The notes under the pieces are model-generated. The model worked only from the letters and a program-made list of their open reading frames with translations, was not told where the DNA came from and did not search any database. This document shows positions 8,723 to 19,037 of a stretch of DNA of 64,000 nt, in pieces. The stretch's first letter is position 1; the number at the start of each line of letters is the position of its first letter. The stretch spans positions 100,022-164,021 of the forward strand of contig VXSB01000060.1 of the NCBI GenBank assembly GCA_009838175.1, read 5' to 3'. The stretch is from Chloroflexota bacterium (lineage in GTDB: Bacteria; Chloroflexota; Dehalococcoidia; Lucifugimonadales; Lucifugimonadaceae). The translations under genes were made by a program, and so were the position numbers.

Positions 8723-9706
8723 TTAATCCGCTGTTTCGCGTAGGGGAAGCCGAATTGCGGTGTCGAAAGTGGTTAGGTCTTCAAATTCGAAGAATCTATC
8801 GGTGATTTCTTCGTTGGTGAGATTTGCCAGACGATCAAGGCCGAATCCTTCGACGGTGAATGAGGCGATTACTGATCCTGCAATGACGGCTTGGCGGTAG
8901 GACTCAGGATCGTGCTTGGCGGTTGCGGCGATGTAGCCCATGAAGCCGCCGGCGAAGGAGTCGCCGGCACCGGTTGGGTCGACGATGTTTTGGATGGGAT
9001 ATGCGGGAACAATGAAGCGCTGGTTTTCGTTGTAAAGAACAGCGCCGTATTCGCCTCGTTTGATGATGACGTTTTCAGGGCCTTCGTCGAGGAGGCCTTC
9101 TGCAACGTCGACGAGGTTGGATTTTTCGGTGTACATGCGGGCTTCGGCCTCGTTGATGACGGAGAAGTCGAGTTGAGTCATCAAGCGATCTAGTGCCGCG
9201 CGTTTTTCGACGATCCAGTGGTTCATAGTGTCGCCGGCGACGAGTTGGAGGGCGTCGGTCATTTGGTTGAGGACCGACTGCTGAGTCTCGGGGTCGCAGT
9301 TGGCGAGGAAGAGGTAGGGTATTGAGCGGTGCGCTTGGGGGACAGTCGGGTTGAAGTTGGCGAAGACGTTGAGGTCGGTAGCGACGGTTTCGGCGTCGTT
9401 GAGGTCTTTGATATAGGAACCGGACCAGCGGAAGGTTTGGCCGTCGGCGATTTCGATGCCGGAGGTGTCGATGCCGCGGTTGATCAGGATATCGCGATGT
9501 TCGGGTTGGAAGTCTTGGCCTACGATTCCGATGATCGCGACGTCGGTGAAGTAGCTTGCGGCGACGGAGAAGTAAGTGACGGATCCGCCGAGTTGGTTTG
9601 TTCTAGTACCTGCGGGCGTCTCGACGTCGTCGTACGCCATGGATCCGACGACAAGGAGATTCACGTTGAGCTTCCCGTGAAGTTTGTGGGGGCTACTCCG
9701 AGGCAT
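8723..9706 (-). CDS. PfkB/ribokinase-family carbohydrate or nucleoside kinase
   Basis: [16 protein letters not shown]-terminus and C-terminal [16 protein letters not shown] signature. Confidence 0.88.
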   Translation of the reverse strand: MPRSSPHKLHGKLNVNLLVVGSMAYDDVETPAGTRTNQLGGSVTYFSVAASYFTDVAIIGIVGQDFQPEHRDILINRGIDTSGIEIADGQTFRWSGSYIKDLNDAETVATDLNVFANFNPTVPQAHRSIPYLFLANCDPETQQSVLNQMTDALQLVAGDTMNHWIVEKRAALDRLMTQLDFSVINEAEARMYTEKSNLVDVAEGLLDEGPENVIIKRGEYGAVLYNENQRFIVPAYPIQNIVDPTGAGDSFAGGFMGYIAATAKHDPESYRQAVIAGSVIASFTVEGFGLDRLANLTNEEITDRFFEFEDLTTFDTAIRLPLRETAD

Positions 9707-9761
9707 CGCTGATCGTACGCGACCTCGGAGCTATGCATGTTGCCGATCGTCAACTTACGAA

Positions 9762-10109
9762 TTACGCGCCGGTGGCGTGAGGCAAACCCTGGGCGATCCA
9801 AGCCGGGGTACCGTCTTCGATGTTGTAGAGCCGTGAAGTGTCGGCACCCATGGCGGCCGCGTACTCGGCGGCGAGCCCGCTTCGAGCTCCGACTTCGCAG
9901 ATGAAGAGCAGATTGCCGTCACCCGGCAACTCGTCGAAACGCGGAATGATGTCATCGACCGGGACCCATAGGGCGCCTTCGACGTGACCGGCTTCCCATT
10001 CGTCAGGGTTGCGCACATCGACGACGGTGGAGTCGCCATTTTGCACCATTTCGTACGCCTCTTGGGAAGTGATTCGGGCGTACGGCTCTCCGGGAACTTG
10101 CCTTGCCAT
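9762..10109 (-). CDS. Rhodanese-like domain protein
   Basis: ITSQEAYEMVQNGDSTVVDVRNPDEWEAGHVEGALWVP; CEVGARS active-site loop. Start placed at MARQVPGEP. Confidence 0.85.
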   Translation of the reverse strand: MARQVPGEPYARITSQEAYEMVQNGDSTVVDVRNPDEWEAGHVEGALWVPVDDIIPRFDELPGDGNLLFICEVGARSGLAAEYAAAMGADTSRLYNIEDGTPAWIAQGLPHATGA

Positions 10110-10206
10110 TTGATACCTGATTCTGATATCTGATTCTTTGGGCTGAAACCAGATTTCGATTGTACTTGATTGGAGACTTGCCCTACGTTTCGCGATGATC
10201 GCAGAT

Positions 10207-11037
10207 TTACAGTTTCTCACCGGTCAGGAAGGACGTGAAGTCCGTAACCAGCGAGAATGGTCCGCCTGCCAGCAGAACGAGTGGGATGAGGGCGATGACT
10301 GCGGCGACTACGTAGTACGTGATGGAAGCTGAGATCGTGCGAGACGAGGATTCCCCGAACACAGATCGCAAGGAGGCAACGTAAGTTCCGATTGCGATGA
10401 TGAGGAACAACACGGCGCCTGTTACGCCAGCGCTGAGGATTTTGACCATAAAGATGTAGCCGTCCAGGAATGACCCTAGCAAGGTTTCCACGAAGGCTGA
10501 TATCCAAAGACCTGGCCGTAGCCCCTCGAAGAAGTCCACGGAAATCAGAATCGTCAATGGGAGGAGGAATCCGATCAGGAGCGGTGTTCCGAGTGCGTAT
10601 ACGATCCCGGCAATTATCCACCGGATCGGGCTACTGGCTTCGGAGCGAGTAGTGAAGAGAACGTAAGACAATCCGCCACCAACAGCACCGCCGCCAAGTA
10701 TGTACGCCGTGATGATGCGCAGAAACCCTTCGACGAAACTCGGTCGGTAGAACTGGAAGCCGAATTCGCCGACGCCGTTGTCAACGATGGTGATAAGGGT
10801 GCCTAGATATCCGACCGTTAATCCGACGGTGGCACCGACGACGATGCCCAGCCACATTAATCGCTTACGGACCCCTCTTTCAACATCCAGACGCTCGTTC
10901 TCGGCTTCGCGTATGCGCGCTAGAGCAGCGGAACGGGTTTCGGGTTGGGTCTGCGCTTGAGAAGAATCTTCGTTAAATGATGAGTTTTCAGAATTTGACA
11001 TATCTTCAATTGTGCATACCGAAGCGCAACTTAGCAT
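10207..11037 (-). CDS. Multi-spanning membrane protein of unknown function
   Basis: Several hydrophobic helices after a charged N-terminus; no recognised family. Start uncertain. Confidence 0.6.
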   Translation of the reverse strand: MLSCASVCTIEDMSNSENSSFNEDSSQAQTQPETRSAALARIREAENERLDVERGVRKRLMWLGIVVGATVGLTVGYLGTLITIVDNGVGEFGFQFYRPSFVEGFLRIITAYILGGGAVGGGLSYVLFTTRSEASSPIRWIIAGIVYALGTPLLIGFLLPLTILISVDFFEGLRPGLWISAFVETLLGSFLDGYIFMVKILSAGVTGAVLFLIIAIGTYVASLRSVFGESSSRTISASITYYVVAAVIALIPLVLLAGGPFSLVTDFTSFLTGEKL

Positions 11038-11140
11038 CGACCTGAGACCAAAGGTTCGATGTGTGGTTCTGGATCGCCTGCAAATCTCGCACGTTTAACG
11101 TGCTGATTTAGCTCAGCATCGTAAGCACGCCGCGCTGAAA

Positions 11141-11169
11141 TTGACGAATTTAATTGTCCGTGCTACAGT
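11141..11169 (+). promoter_or_regulatory. Sigma70-type promoter TTGACG-17-TACAGT upstream of binding protein 1
   Basis: Direct match with 17-nt spacer; places translation start at 11234, not 11141. Confidence 0.6.
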
Positions 11170-11233
11170 TCGCACAGACTCGCCGCTAATCGCGGTAGAC
11201 AAAGTTGGACTCGACTCAAAATGGAGGCTTCAG

Positions 11234-13315
11234 ATGAAACGAATTAGTTTGGCAGTTGTGATCTCCGCCGTGTTGGCGTTTGCCATTGCGTGCGGCGGGA
11301 CGGAGACCGTCGTGGAGACCGTCGTCGTCGAACGCGTGATCACTCAGGCACCTGAACGCATCGTTGAGACCGTCGAGGTTGAAAAGGTTGTGGAGCGCGA
11401 GGTCGTCCAGACTGTCGAGGTCGAGCGTGAGGTCGTCGTCGAGGTGGAGAAGGAAGTCGTTCAGACCGTCGAAGTCGAGGTGGAAAAGGTCGTCGAGGTC
11501 GAGAAACAGGTCGTGGAAGTCGTCGAAGTCGAAAAGGTAGTCGAAGTCGAAAAGGTAGTTGAGGTGGAGAAAGTGGTTGAGGTAGAGGTGACGGCCATGG
11601 TTGAGGACGATGCGATGATGATGGACGACGGCGTGATCCCGCGAGAACGCCAGTTCATCATGCTCTGGGGTGGTTCTGGTGGTGTCGGATCTGCAGGTCA
11701 GTACACCAACCACGACATCTGGAACGTCTATTCGGGCGTGAGTCACCAAGATGGCCCGCAGCTGATTTTCGAACCCCTCGCGTTCTACTCGGCCTTCAAC
11801 GACACTGAGTATCCTTGGCTCGCCGAGTCGTGGTCGTACAGCGACGACTTCACCGAGTTGACGATCAACACTCGCCAAGGTGTCAACTGGAGCGACGGCG
11901 AACCGTTCGGCGCGCATGACGTCGCATACACGCTCGAACACCTTCGCACCACGCCGGGTCTACCGCACTCGGGTCAGATCCAAGCGGATGTCGAATCGGT
12001 TGAACAGATCGACGATCACACGGTATTGGTGAAGTTCAAGGGTCCGCGACCGAAGTTCCTTTACTTCATGACCTACAAGTTCGACATCGGTGTGTACATC
12101 GTTCCCAAGCACATATACGAGCAGCACGACTGGTTCGAATTCACGAACTACGATCAGGCCAAGGGCTGGCCTGTGACGACCGGACCGTGGGAAGTAGTGC
12201 AGACCTCTACGCAGTCGAAGATTCTTAACCGTCGGGACTCCTGGTGGGCCGTCGAACAAGGCTTAGTGGACAAGATGCCGGAAGTGTTGCAGATCGTCTA
12301 CATCCCGAACCCGGGTGAAACCCAGATGGCTCAGGAGATGATCGCTAACCGTGCCGACGCTTCTTTGTCGCTGCAGACAGGCACGATGCGTGAAGTATTG
12401 TCTCGCAACAGCGCCATCATTACGCACTCAGGGTTCAACCCGCCGTACGGTTATGTTGACTGGTGGCCGATCGGTCTGCTCTTCAACGCCAGCAAGCCGC
12501 CGTATGACGATAAACGTGTGCGCTGGGCGGTTTCTAACTACCTCAACCGCGAGCAGTTGATCGAGATCGGTTTCGGTGGTGCAGGCACATTATCGTATCT
12601 GCCGATACCTACATACGCGCCGTTGCAGCGGTACTTCGATGTGGTCGAGGACAAGCTGACGACGACACACGACACGACCAAGTACGATCCGGCGCGAGGC
12701 GATGAGTTGATGATGGAGGCTGGTTACTCGAAGAACGCCGACGGATACTGGGAGAGGGACGGCAATGTCGTCGTCTGCGACATCCTCAGTTTCGGCATCT
12801 TCAACCACTACGGCCCGATCGTGGCGCGGCAGTTGGATAACCACGGCATCAAGTCGTCGTACAGCACACCGCCAGATGCATGGTCAAGGCAGTCGGCTGG
12901 TGAGGCTTCGTGTGGTTTACGAGGGCACGGCGGTTCTGTGCGTGACCCGTACTTCACACTCAGGCTCTACACCGGCGGTGACCCCAAGACCTATGACCCT
13001 GACGCAGCGCCAGGACCGGACAACCAACCGCCGAACGCGTATCACTGGTACAACGAAGAGTTCAACCGAATAACTAACGAGGTCTTCGCCACCGCCATCG
13101 ACGACATCGCGAGGCTCGAAGAGCTTTGGGATGAGGCGATGGAGATCTGGTTGGAAGAGTTGCCTGACGTTCAGGTTCTCGAGTTCTACCACCGGATTCC
13201 GATGAACACGACTTACTGGACTAACTGGCCTACTCACGACAATCCGTACGTCAACGGAGCGTTCTGGCACCTGACATTCCAGTTGGTGCTCAACGAACTT
13301 GAGCCGGTGCAGTAG
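11234..13315 (+). CDS. Peptide-type ABC transporter substrate-binding lipoprotein (SBP_bac_5) with VEVEK-repeat stalk, SBP1
   Basis: MKRISLAVVISAVLAFAIACGG lipobox; VEVEKVVEVEKVVEVEKV stalk; WLAESWSYSDDFTELTINTRQGVNWSDGEPFGAHDVAYTLEHL. Confidence 0.92.
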   Translation: MKRISLAVVISAVLAFAIACGGTETVVETVVVERVITQAPERIVETVEVEKVVEREVVQTVEVEREVVVEVEKEVVQTVEVEVEKVVEVEKQVVEVVEVEKVVEVEKVVEVEKVVEVEVTAMVEDDAMMMDDGVIPRERQFIMLWGGSGGVGSAGQYTNHDIWNVYSGVSHQDGPQLIFEPLAFYSAFNDTEYPWLAESWSYSDDFTELTINTRQGVNWSDGEPFGAHDVAYTLEHLRTTPGLPHSGQIQADVESVEQIDDHTVLVKFKGPRPKFLYFMTYKFDIGVYIVPKHIYEQHDWFEFTNYDQAKGWPVTTGPWEVVQTSTQSKILNRRDSWWAVEQGLVDKMPEVLQIVYIPNPGETQMAQEMIANRADASLSLQTGTMREVLSRNSAIITHSGFNPPYGYVDWWPIGLLFNASKPPYDDKRVRWAVSNYLNREQLIEIGFGGAGTLSYLPIPTYAPLQRYFDVVEDKLTTTHDTTKYDPARGDELMMEAGYSKNADGYWERDGNVVVCDILSFGIFNHYGPIVARQLDNHGIKSSYSTPPDAWSRQSAGEASCGLRGHGGSVRDPYFTLRLYTGGDPKTYDPDAAPGPDNQPPNAYHWYNEEFNRITNEVFATAIDDIARLEELWDEAMEIWLEELPDVQVLEFYHRIPMNTTYWTNWPTHDNPYVNGAFWHLTFQLVLNELEPVQ

Positions 13316-13356
13316 CACTTGGTGTTAATGATCGACGTCGAACCTCGATGTCGAAA

Positions 13357-13394
13357 GAGTGGGTTTCGTCAACAATAGTTGGCGAGGCCCACTC
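13357..13394 (+). other. Intercistronic stem-loop between SBP1 and permease gene
   Basis: GAGTGGG ... CCCACTC with additional inner pairing. Confidence 0.6.
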
Positions 13395-13447
13395 AAGCGA
13401 TTCTCCGGCTGATGTAGACCGAGAAGGAATAAGGTTCTCAACGCCGA

Positions 13448-14461
13448 ATGCCTTGGCGATACATATCGGGCAGACTACTGATGTTCGTAATCACGATTTG
13501 GGTTGCGAGCACGATTGTCTTTTTTCTACCGCGTGTATCAGGTCAGAACCCCTTAGCAGAAAAGATCTACCAGGACGCGCAGCGTGGCGGTTATCAAGAC
13601 CCCGCGGTACAAGAACGCGTTCGGGTTTTTGAGCAGAAATACGGTTTCGACAAGCCGCTTTGGCAACAATACGTCAAGTTTGTTTACGACGTGGTTAAAT
13701 TCGATCTGGGTCGATCGATCTACTTATGGCCCAAATCGGTCAACGAGATCCTTGCCGAGGGGATCATTTGGACCCTCTCGTTGGGTCTGCTAACGTTGCT
13801 ACTCGCGTTCTTGGTCGGTTCTACAATGGGCGCATTGCTCGAATGGAAGCGGAACAACTGGGGACTGATGGTCGCGATGGCACCGATCTTGGCGCTTTCA
13901 GCCATACCGTTCTTCATATTTGGACTGGTGTTGCAGTTGCTCGTGTTCAATATCGACCGCGAGTATCCATTAGTTTATGGATACCAGCAAGGCGTCTTAG
14001 GATGGCCTGACTGGTCGGATTGGAGCTTCATCCTTAGCGTCTTGAAACATGGATTGCTGCCTGCGCTGTCGATCACCATGGTTTCTCTCGGCGGATGGGC
14101 AATGGGCATGCGCGGCATGATGGTGACGACCAAAGGCGAGGACTACATGGTTCAAGCCGAAGCGAAAGGCTTGCCTGAACGAATAATGCTTACGAAATAT
14201 GCGGTAAGGAACTCGTTGCTCCCTCAGGTGACCGGTCTCACGCTGGCGCTGGGCCTCATCGTCTCAGGTGTGGTGCTTGTCGAGATCGTATTCGGTTATC
14301 CGGGAGTGGGAGGTCAGTTGGTGCAAGCCGTAAGCCGGAGCGACTACCCTACTATTCAAGGGATCGTATTCCTGCTGGCATTCGGCACCGCAGCCGCGAC
14401 TTTGGTGTTGGACCTAACCTACCCGTTATTGGATCCGCGCATCAAATCACTCTCGAACTGA
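13448..14461 (+). CDS. ABC peptide transporter permease (DppB-type)
   Basis: RYISGRLLMFVITIWVASTIVFFLPRVSGQNP; EAKGLPERIMLTKYAVRNSLLPQVTGL. Confidence 0.92.
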   Translation: MPWRYISGRLLMFVITIWVASTIVFFLPRVSGQNPLAEKIYQDAQRGGYQDPAVQERVRVFEQKYGFDKPLWQQYVKFVYDVVKFDLGRSIYLWPKSVNEILAEGIIWTLSLGLLTLLLAFLVGSTMGALLEWKRNNWGLMVAMAPILALSAIPFFIFGLVLQLLVFNIDREYPLVYGYQQGVLGWPDWSDWSFILSVLKHGLLPALSITMVSLGGWAMGMRGMMVTTKGEDYMVQAEAKGLPERIMLTKYAVRNSLLPQVTGLTLALGLIVSGVVLVEIVFGYPGVGGQLVQAVSRSDYPTIQGIVFLLAFGTAAATLVLDLTYPLLDPRIKSLSN

Positions 14462-14471
14462 CGAAATATTT

Positions 14472-15452
14472 ATGGAGCAGGTACAGACAGATACGCCCAC
14501 AATGTCGTGGTGGAATTCTCTCGCTACACGGTCAGAGTTCACGCGCGATCGAGTAGTCCCGATCCTGCGTTACATGCGTCGGAACCGATTGATCGTGTTC
14601 GGGTTGGGCGCATTCGTGGCGTTGACGTTATTCGTTACGATGTCCTATCTCTTTTACGAGCAAGAGGACTTGCTGCAGGAGAGGCACGGTGTAAACGGCC
14701 TCGTCAAGGCTGCCTCAGTACAAGCCAACCAGAAGCCTTCGTGGAATCCATGGAGCGGTTACCCGTTGGGCACCGATGTCCAAGGGCGAGACATCTATGC
14801 TGCCGTGGTCGTCGGAATACCGCTGTCGTTGAGGATCGGTCTCATTGCAGCAGCGATCGGCGTCGGCGTCGGTATGGTTTTGGCCTTCGTAGCCGCCTAT
14901 GTCGGAGGAGTTGTAGACGCGGTTATTCGCACCATCGTTGACAGCCTCATCCCAATACCGGGACTGCTCGTTCTGGTCTTGGTCGCTACATCCCTTAATC
15001 CGGGTCAGGGCTTGACAGTAGATCAATTAGCCTTCGTTATAGCTGTATTAGCATGGCCCGGCCCGGCACGAGTGATTCGTTCACAGGTATTGGTGATAAG
15101 AGAACGCGGATACGTTGAGATGGCGAGGATGTCGGGGACTAGCGCCCTCGGAATCATATTCAAGGAGATGATGCCGAACCTCGCCCCGTACGCATTGGCG
15201 AGCTTCGTGGCGGCGGTTTCCGGATCCATACTCGCATCCATTGGCCTCGAATCTTTAGGCCTAGGTCCACTCGACTCGCCCACTCTGGGCAGCATGATCT
15301 ACTGGAACATTTTCACCAGCTCGGTGCTACTCGGATTGTGGTACTGGCTGCTGCCGCCGATTATCGTCCTAGTCGTCCTTTTCGTCGGTCTGTTCATGAT
15401 CTCAGCAGGCCTAGACGAAGTGGCAAACCCTAGGTTGCGACGCCGGGTTTGA
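14472..15452 (+). CDS. ABC peptide transporter permease (DppC-type)
   Basis: YPLGTDVQGRDIYAAVVVGIPLSLRIGL; ARMSGTSALGIIFKEMMPNLAPY. Confidence 0.92.
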   Translation: MEQVQTDTPTMSWWNSLATRSEFTRDRVVPILRYMRRNRLIVFGLGAFVALTLFVTMSYLFYEQEDLLQERHGVNGLVKAASVQANQKPSWNPWSGYPLGTDVQGRDIYAAVVVGIPLSLRIGLIAAAIGVGVGMVLAFVAAYVGGVVDAVIRTIVDSLIPIPGLLVLVLVATSLNPGQGLTVDQLAFVIAVLAWPGPARVIRSQVLVIRERGYVEMARMSGTSALGIIFKEMMPNLAPYALASFVAAVSGSILASIGLESLGLGPLDSPTLGSMIYWNIFTSSVLLGLWYWLLPPIIVLVVLFVGLFMISAGLDEVANPRLRRRV

Positions 15453-15660
15453 ACGCTACTCGGGACTCTTGTCCTGATTCTGGAAATGGGCGGCGTCTTT
15501 CGGGTATGTCAAATGCCGCATCGCGGAGCGTGATCCATTGTGCGTTCGAACTCAGGCCCGTTGATTGGCGTAATCGAATCACCATTCTCTGACGGTATCG
15601 ATCCAAGAACGCGCAGTTCGTCTTTGGTAGGCTTCATAGCTCCGGATAGATGGCAAAAGA

Positions 15661-15693
15661 AAAGGGCTCGGACAGCAACTGTCCGAGCCCTTT
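15661..15693. terminator. Bidirectional intrinsic terminator
   Basis: AAAGGGCTCGGACAG-caa-CTGTCCGAGCCCTTT, perfect 15-bp stem between convergent permease and SBP2. Confidence 0.85.
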
Positions 15694-15713
15694 ATCGCGT
15701 CGAGTGAACTCGA

Positions 15714-17789
15714 TTACGAGGTTGACCTGAGGTTGTTCAGGATCAACTGGAACGTAAGGTGCCAGAACGCGCCGTTGGTGTACGGGTTGTCGTGGGTCGG
15801 CCAGTTCGTCCAATAAGTCGTGTTCATCGGGATGCGGTGGTACCACTCGAGAACCTGCACGTCGGGCAGTTCGTCGAGCCAGATTTCCATCGCTTCGGAC
15901 CAAAGCTCTTCCAACTTGGCAACGTCGTTGATGCCCGTGGCAGACACTTCGTCAGTCAATTCGTTGAACCGCGGGTCTGACCAGAAGTACGCGTTGGTCT
16001 GGTGACCTTCACCAGCTTCTTCAGCATCCGTGCCGTAGTACAGGTTCATGGTGAAGTACGGGTCACGAACCGAACCACCGTGGCCTCGGAGTCCGCAAGA
16101 CGCTTCACCAGCGCTCTGCTGAGCCCAAGCATCAGGCGGGTTGTTGTACGAGGACTTGATACCGTGGTTGTCCAACTGTCGGGCCAAGATCGGACCGAAG
16201 TCGTTGAAGATACCGAAACCAAGGATGTCACAGATAACTTCGTTGCCATCCTTCTCCCAGTATCCGTTGCTGTTCTTAGCGTAACCGGCATCCATCATCA
16301 ACCCATCTGCCTTCGCCGGGTTGTACTCGATGGTGTTGTGCGTTGTAGCAAGTTTGTCTTCGACTGCGTCGTAGTAGCGTTGGAGCGGTGCGTACGACGG
16401 GATAGGCAGTTGCGATGGGGTTCCCGCGCCGTCGTATGCAACCTCGATCAGCTGATCTCTGTTGATGTAGTACGACATCGCCCAGCGAACGCGCTTGTCG
16501 TCGTAAGGCGGCTTGCTTGCGTTGAAGAGCAGTCCGATAGGCCACCAGTCGACGTAGCCATAGGGCTTCTCAAAACCGGAGTGGGTGACCACTGCGGGGT
16601 TTCGAGCAAGAACTTCGGCCATCGTGGTCGGGCGCAGGTCAAGAGTGGCGTCAGCGCGGTTGGCGATGACGGCTTGCGCCATCTGGGTCTCACCCGGGTT
16701 CGGTACGTAGACTATCTGCAGGACGTCAGGCAACTGCTCGACTAGACCTTGATCAACTGCCCACCAAGAGTCTCGGCGGTTAATGATCTTCTGTTCGGGC
16801 GAAGTCTGGATGACGTGCCACGGTCCAGTGGTGACCGGCCAGCCCTTATCAATGTCAAAGTGGGTGAACTCGAGCCAGTCGTTGCCATCGAAGACATGCT
16901 TCGGAACGATGTAAAGTCCGATGTCGAACTTGTACATCATGAAGTACATGAACTTCGGCCGCGGTCCTTGGAACGTCACCTTGACTGTCAAATCGTCGAC
17001 TTGTTCTACCGATTCAATGTCGCGCTGTACCTGCGCGCTTCGGCGTACGCCGGAGTTGTTGAGGAGGTAGTCCAATGTGTAAGCTACATCGTCCGCACCG
17101 AATGCGACGCCGTCACTCCAAGTGATGCCGTCACGCAAGTTGATGGTCAACTCCGTGAAGTCTGCGTTATATTCCCAAGACTCGGCCAACCACGGGTAGA
17201 CCGTGTCGTTGAACGCGGAGTAGAAAGCCAGAGGCTCGTAAAGAAGACCAGGGCCGTTCTGGTGGCTGGTGCCACCGTTGTAGATATTCCAGATGTCGTG
17301 GTCGGTGTACCGTCCAGCGGCACCAACTCCTCCGGAACCGCCCCAGAGCAAGATCAATTGCCGTTCGCGCGGGATCGCCTCTTCCACCATCATCATCGAG
17401 TCGTCAGCCATTGCAGTGACCTCGACCTCGACGACCTTTTCTACTTCGACGACCTTCTCTACTTCGACGACCTTCTCTACCTCGACGGTCTGAACGACCT
17501 GCTTTTCGACCTCGACGACCTTCTCGACCTCGACCTCAACGGTCTGGACGACTTCCTTCTGGACCTCGACGACGACTTCACGTTCGACTTCGACGGTCTG
17601 AACCACTTCTCGTTCGACGACCTTTTCGACCTCGACGGTCTCTACGACACGTTCTGGAGCCTGCGTGATTACACGCTCCACAACAACGGTTTCGACAACG
17701 GTCTCAGTGCCACCGCAAGCGATAACACCAACTGCGAGAGCCGCTGCCAATACCAGAGATGCTGTCAAAGTCGCTACATATTTGCGCAT
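15714..17789 (-). CDS. Peptide-type ABC substrate-binding lipoprotein with VEVEK stalk, SBP2 (paralog of SBP1)
   Basis: MRKYVATLTASLVLAAALAVGVIACGG lipobox, near-identical stalk and body to SBP1; SD AGGAGG upstream. Confidence 0.92.
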   Translation of the reverse strand: MRKYVATLTASLVLAAALAVGVIACGGTETVVETVVVERVITQAPERVVETVEVEKVVEREVVQTVEVEREVVVEVQKEVVQTVEVEVEKVVEVEKQVVQTVEVEKVVEVEKVVEVEKVVEVEVTAMADDSMMMVEEAIPRERQLILLWGGSGGVGAAGRYTDHDIWNIYNGGTSHQNGPGLLYEPLAFYSAFNDTVYPWLAESWEYNADFTELTINLRDGITWSDGVAFGADDVAYTLDYLLNNSGVRRSAQVQRDIESVEQVDDLTVKVTFQGPRPKFMYFMMYKFDIGLYIVPKHVFDGNDWLEFTHFDIDKGWPVTTGPWHVIQTSPEQKIINRRDSWWAVDQGLVEQLPDVLQIVYVPNPGETQMAQAVIANRADATLDLRPTTMAEVLARNPAVVTHSGFEKPYGYVDWWPIGLLFNASKPPYDDKRVRWAMSYYINRDQLIEVAYDGAGTPSQLPIPSYAPLQRYYDAVEDKLATTHNTIEYNPAKADGLMMDAGYAKNSNGYWEKDGNEVICDILGFGIFNDFGPILARQLDNHGIKSSYNNPPDAWAQQSAGEASCGLRGHGGSVRDPYFTMNLYYGTDAEEAGEGHQTNAYFWSDPRFNELTDEVSATGINDVAKLEELWSEAMEIWLDELPDVQVLEWYHRIPMNTTYWTNWPTHDNPYTNGAFWHLTFQLILNNLRSTS

Positions 17790-17896
17790 TGACTTCCTCC
17801 TGTTTTCTGGATTAGCAGTAGTTGTGCCCAAATAAGACACGTAAACAAACGTCGAATTTTACTTGCTTTGTCAATCGGAGTCAATTGCGTCGGCAA

Positions 17897-17925
17897 TTGA
17901 CAAACTTAATCGCACACACTACAAT
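17897..17925 (+). promoter_or_regulatory. Sigma70-type promoter TTGACA-17-TACAAT
   Basis: ttgacaaacttaatcgcacacactacaat; resembles the SBP1 leader (ttgacgaatttaattgtccgtgctacagt). Confidence 0.65.
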
Positions 17926-18022
17926 CGGTTCGATTCGCCTGGTACGCGCACTGTATCCAAAATCCACGTAGCGTCGCGAGCGATAACGGGATGACGGGGT
18001 CTACACAAAAACCGAAGCCAAC

Positions 18023-19033
18023 ATGGTTCTAAAGTACATAGTCAGCCGCTTGGCGATGTTCTTCATCTCTATATTCGTGGCTAGTACCGTCATTTTCTTC
18101 CTTCCGCGTCTGACTGGGCAGAATCCGCTGGAGGAGAAGTTCTACCAAGAAGCCCAGCGGGGCGGCTACCTTGAGGACGTGGATGAGATCGTCGCGGCAT
18201 TTGAGGAGCAGTACGGGTTCGACAAACCGCTCTATCAACAGTATTTCACGTTTATGGTGAATTTGACACGATTTGATCTGGGTAGATCGATCTTCAGCTG
18301 GCCTAAAACCGTGAACCAATTGTTGGGCGAGACGATCATATGGACGTTGGCGTTGTCTTTGCTGACGGGGGTCATCGCGTTCGTGATCGGAACGATCATG
18401 GGAGCTTTGATGGAATGGAAAAGGAACAACTCGCTACTCATGGTGTCGTTCTTTCCGTTCATGATTTGGGCGGCCGTGCCGTACTTCATCTTCGGCTTGG
18501 TCTTGCTGACGGTCTTTTCTTTCGCGTGGCCGGTTTTGCCCGGTTACGGAGGTTATCAAACCGGAGTGGTCGGTTGGCCTAACTGGTCCGAATTAGACTT
18601 CTTGGTCAGCGTAGTCAAGCACGGTACATTGCCTGCGCTATCAATCATCCTTGTATCTCTCGCCGGTTGGGCGATGGGCATGAGAGGCATGATGGTCACT
18701 ACGAAAGGTGAGGACTATATGCTACTGGCGGAAGCAAAAGGCTTGCCCGGGCGGGTCCAGTTCTACCGCTACGCAGTCCGAAATTCAACTTTGCCGCAGT
18801 TGACCGGATTGGCCTTGCAGTTAGGTTTGATCGTTTCCGGTCTGTTGCTCGTGGAAGTTGTATTTGCCTACCCCGGAGTGGGCGGTATGCTGTACTCTGC
18901 GATACGGATCAGCGACCATGCGATTATCCAAGGGACAGTGTTTGTTCTCGCGTTCGGCACCGCGCTCGCAACATTGATTTTGGACATGATCTACCCTTTG
19001 ATCGACCCGCGAATCAAGTACGGTGCAACGTAA
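18023..19033 (+). CDS. ABC peptide transporter permease (DppB-type)
   Basis: KYIVSRLAMFFISIFVASTVIFFLPRLTGQNP; EAKGLPGRVQFYRYAVRNSTLPQLTGL. Confidence 0.92.
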   Translation: MVLKYIVSRLAMFFISIFVASTVIFFLPRLTGQNPLEEKFYQEAQRGGYLEDVDEIVAAFEEQYGFDKPLYQQYFTFMVNLTRFDLGRSIFSWPKTVNQLLGETIIWTLALSLLTGVIAFVIGTIMGALMEWKRNNSLLMVSFFPFMIWAAVPYFIFGLVLLTVFSFAWPVLPGYGGYQTGVVGWPNWSELDFLVSVVKHGTLPALSIILVSLAGWAMGMRGMMVTTKGEDYMLLAEAKGLPGRVQFYRYAVRNSTLPQLTGLALQLGLIVSGLLLVEVVFAYPGVGGMLYSAIRISDHAIIQGTVFVLAFGTALATLILDMIYPLIDPRIKYGAT

Positions 19034-19037
19034 AAGA

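Noticed and set aside
11297-11608. CRISPR array or minisatellite at SBP stalk repeats
   Set aside because: Repeats are coding, in frame, without unique spacers.
11216-11941. 241-aa minus-strand ORF opposite SBP1 (LNYLFDFDYLFDFDDF...) and similar antisense ORFs at 11461, 16749, 17293, 34825, 38836, 51943
   Set aside because: Antisense readings of the Val/Glu stalk repeats and SBP bodies; low-complexity composition mirrors the coding strand and no family is recognisable.
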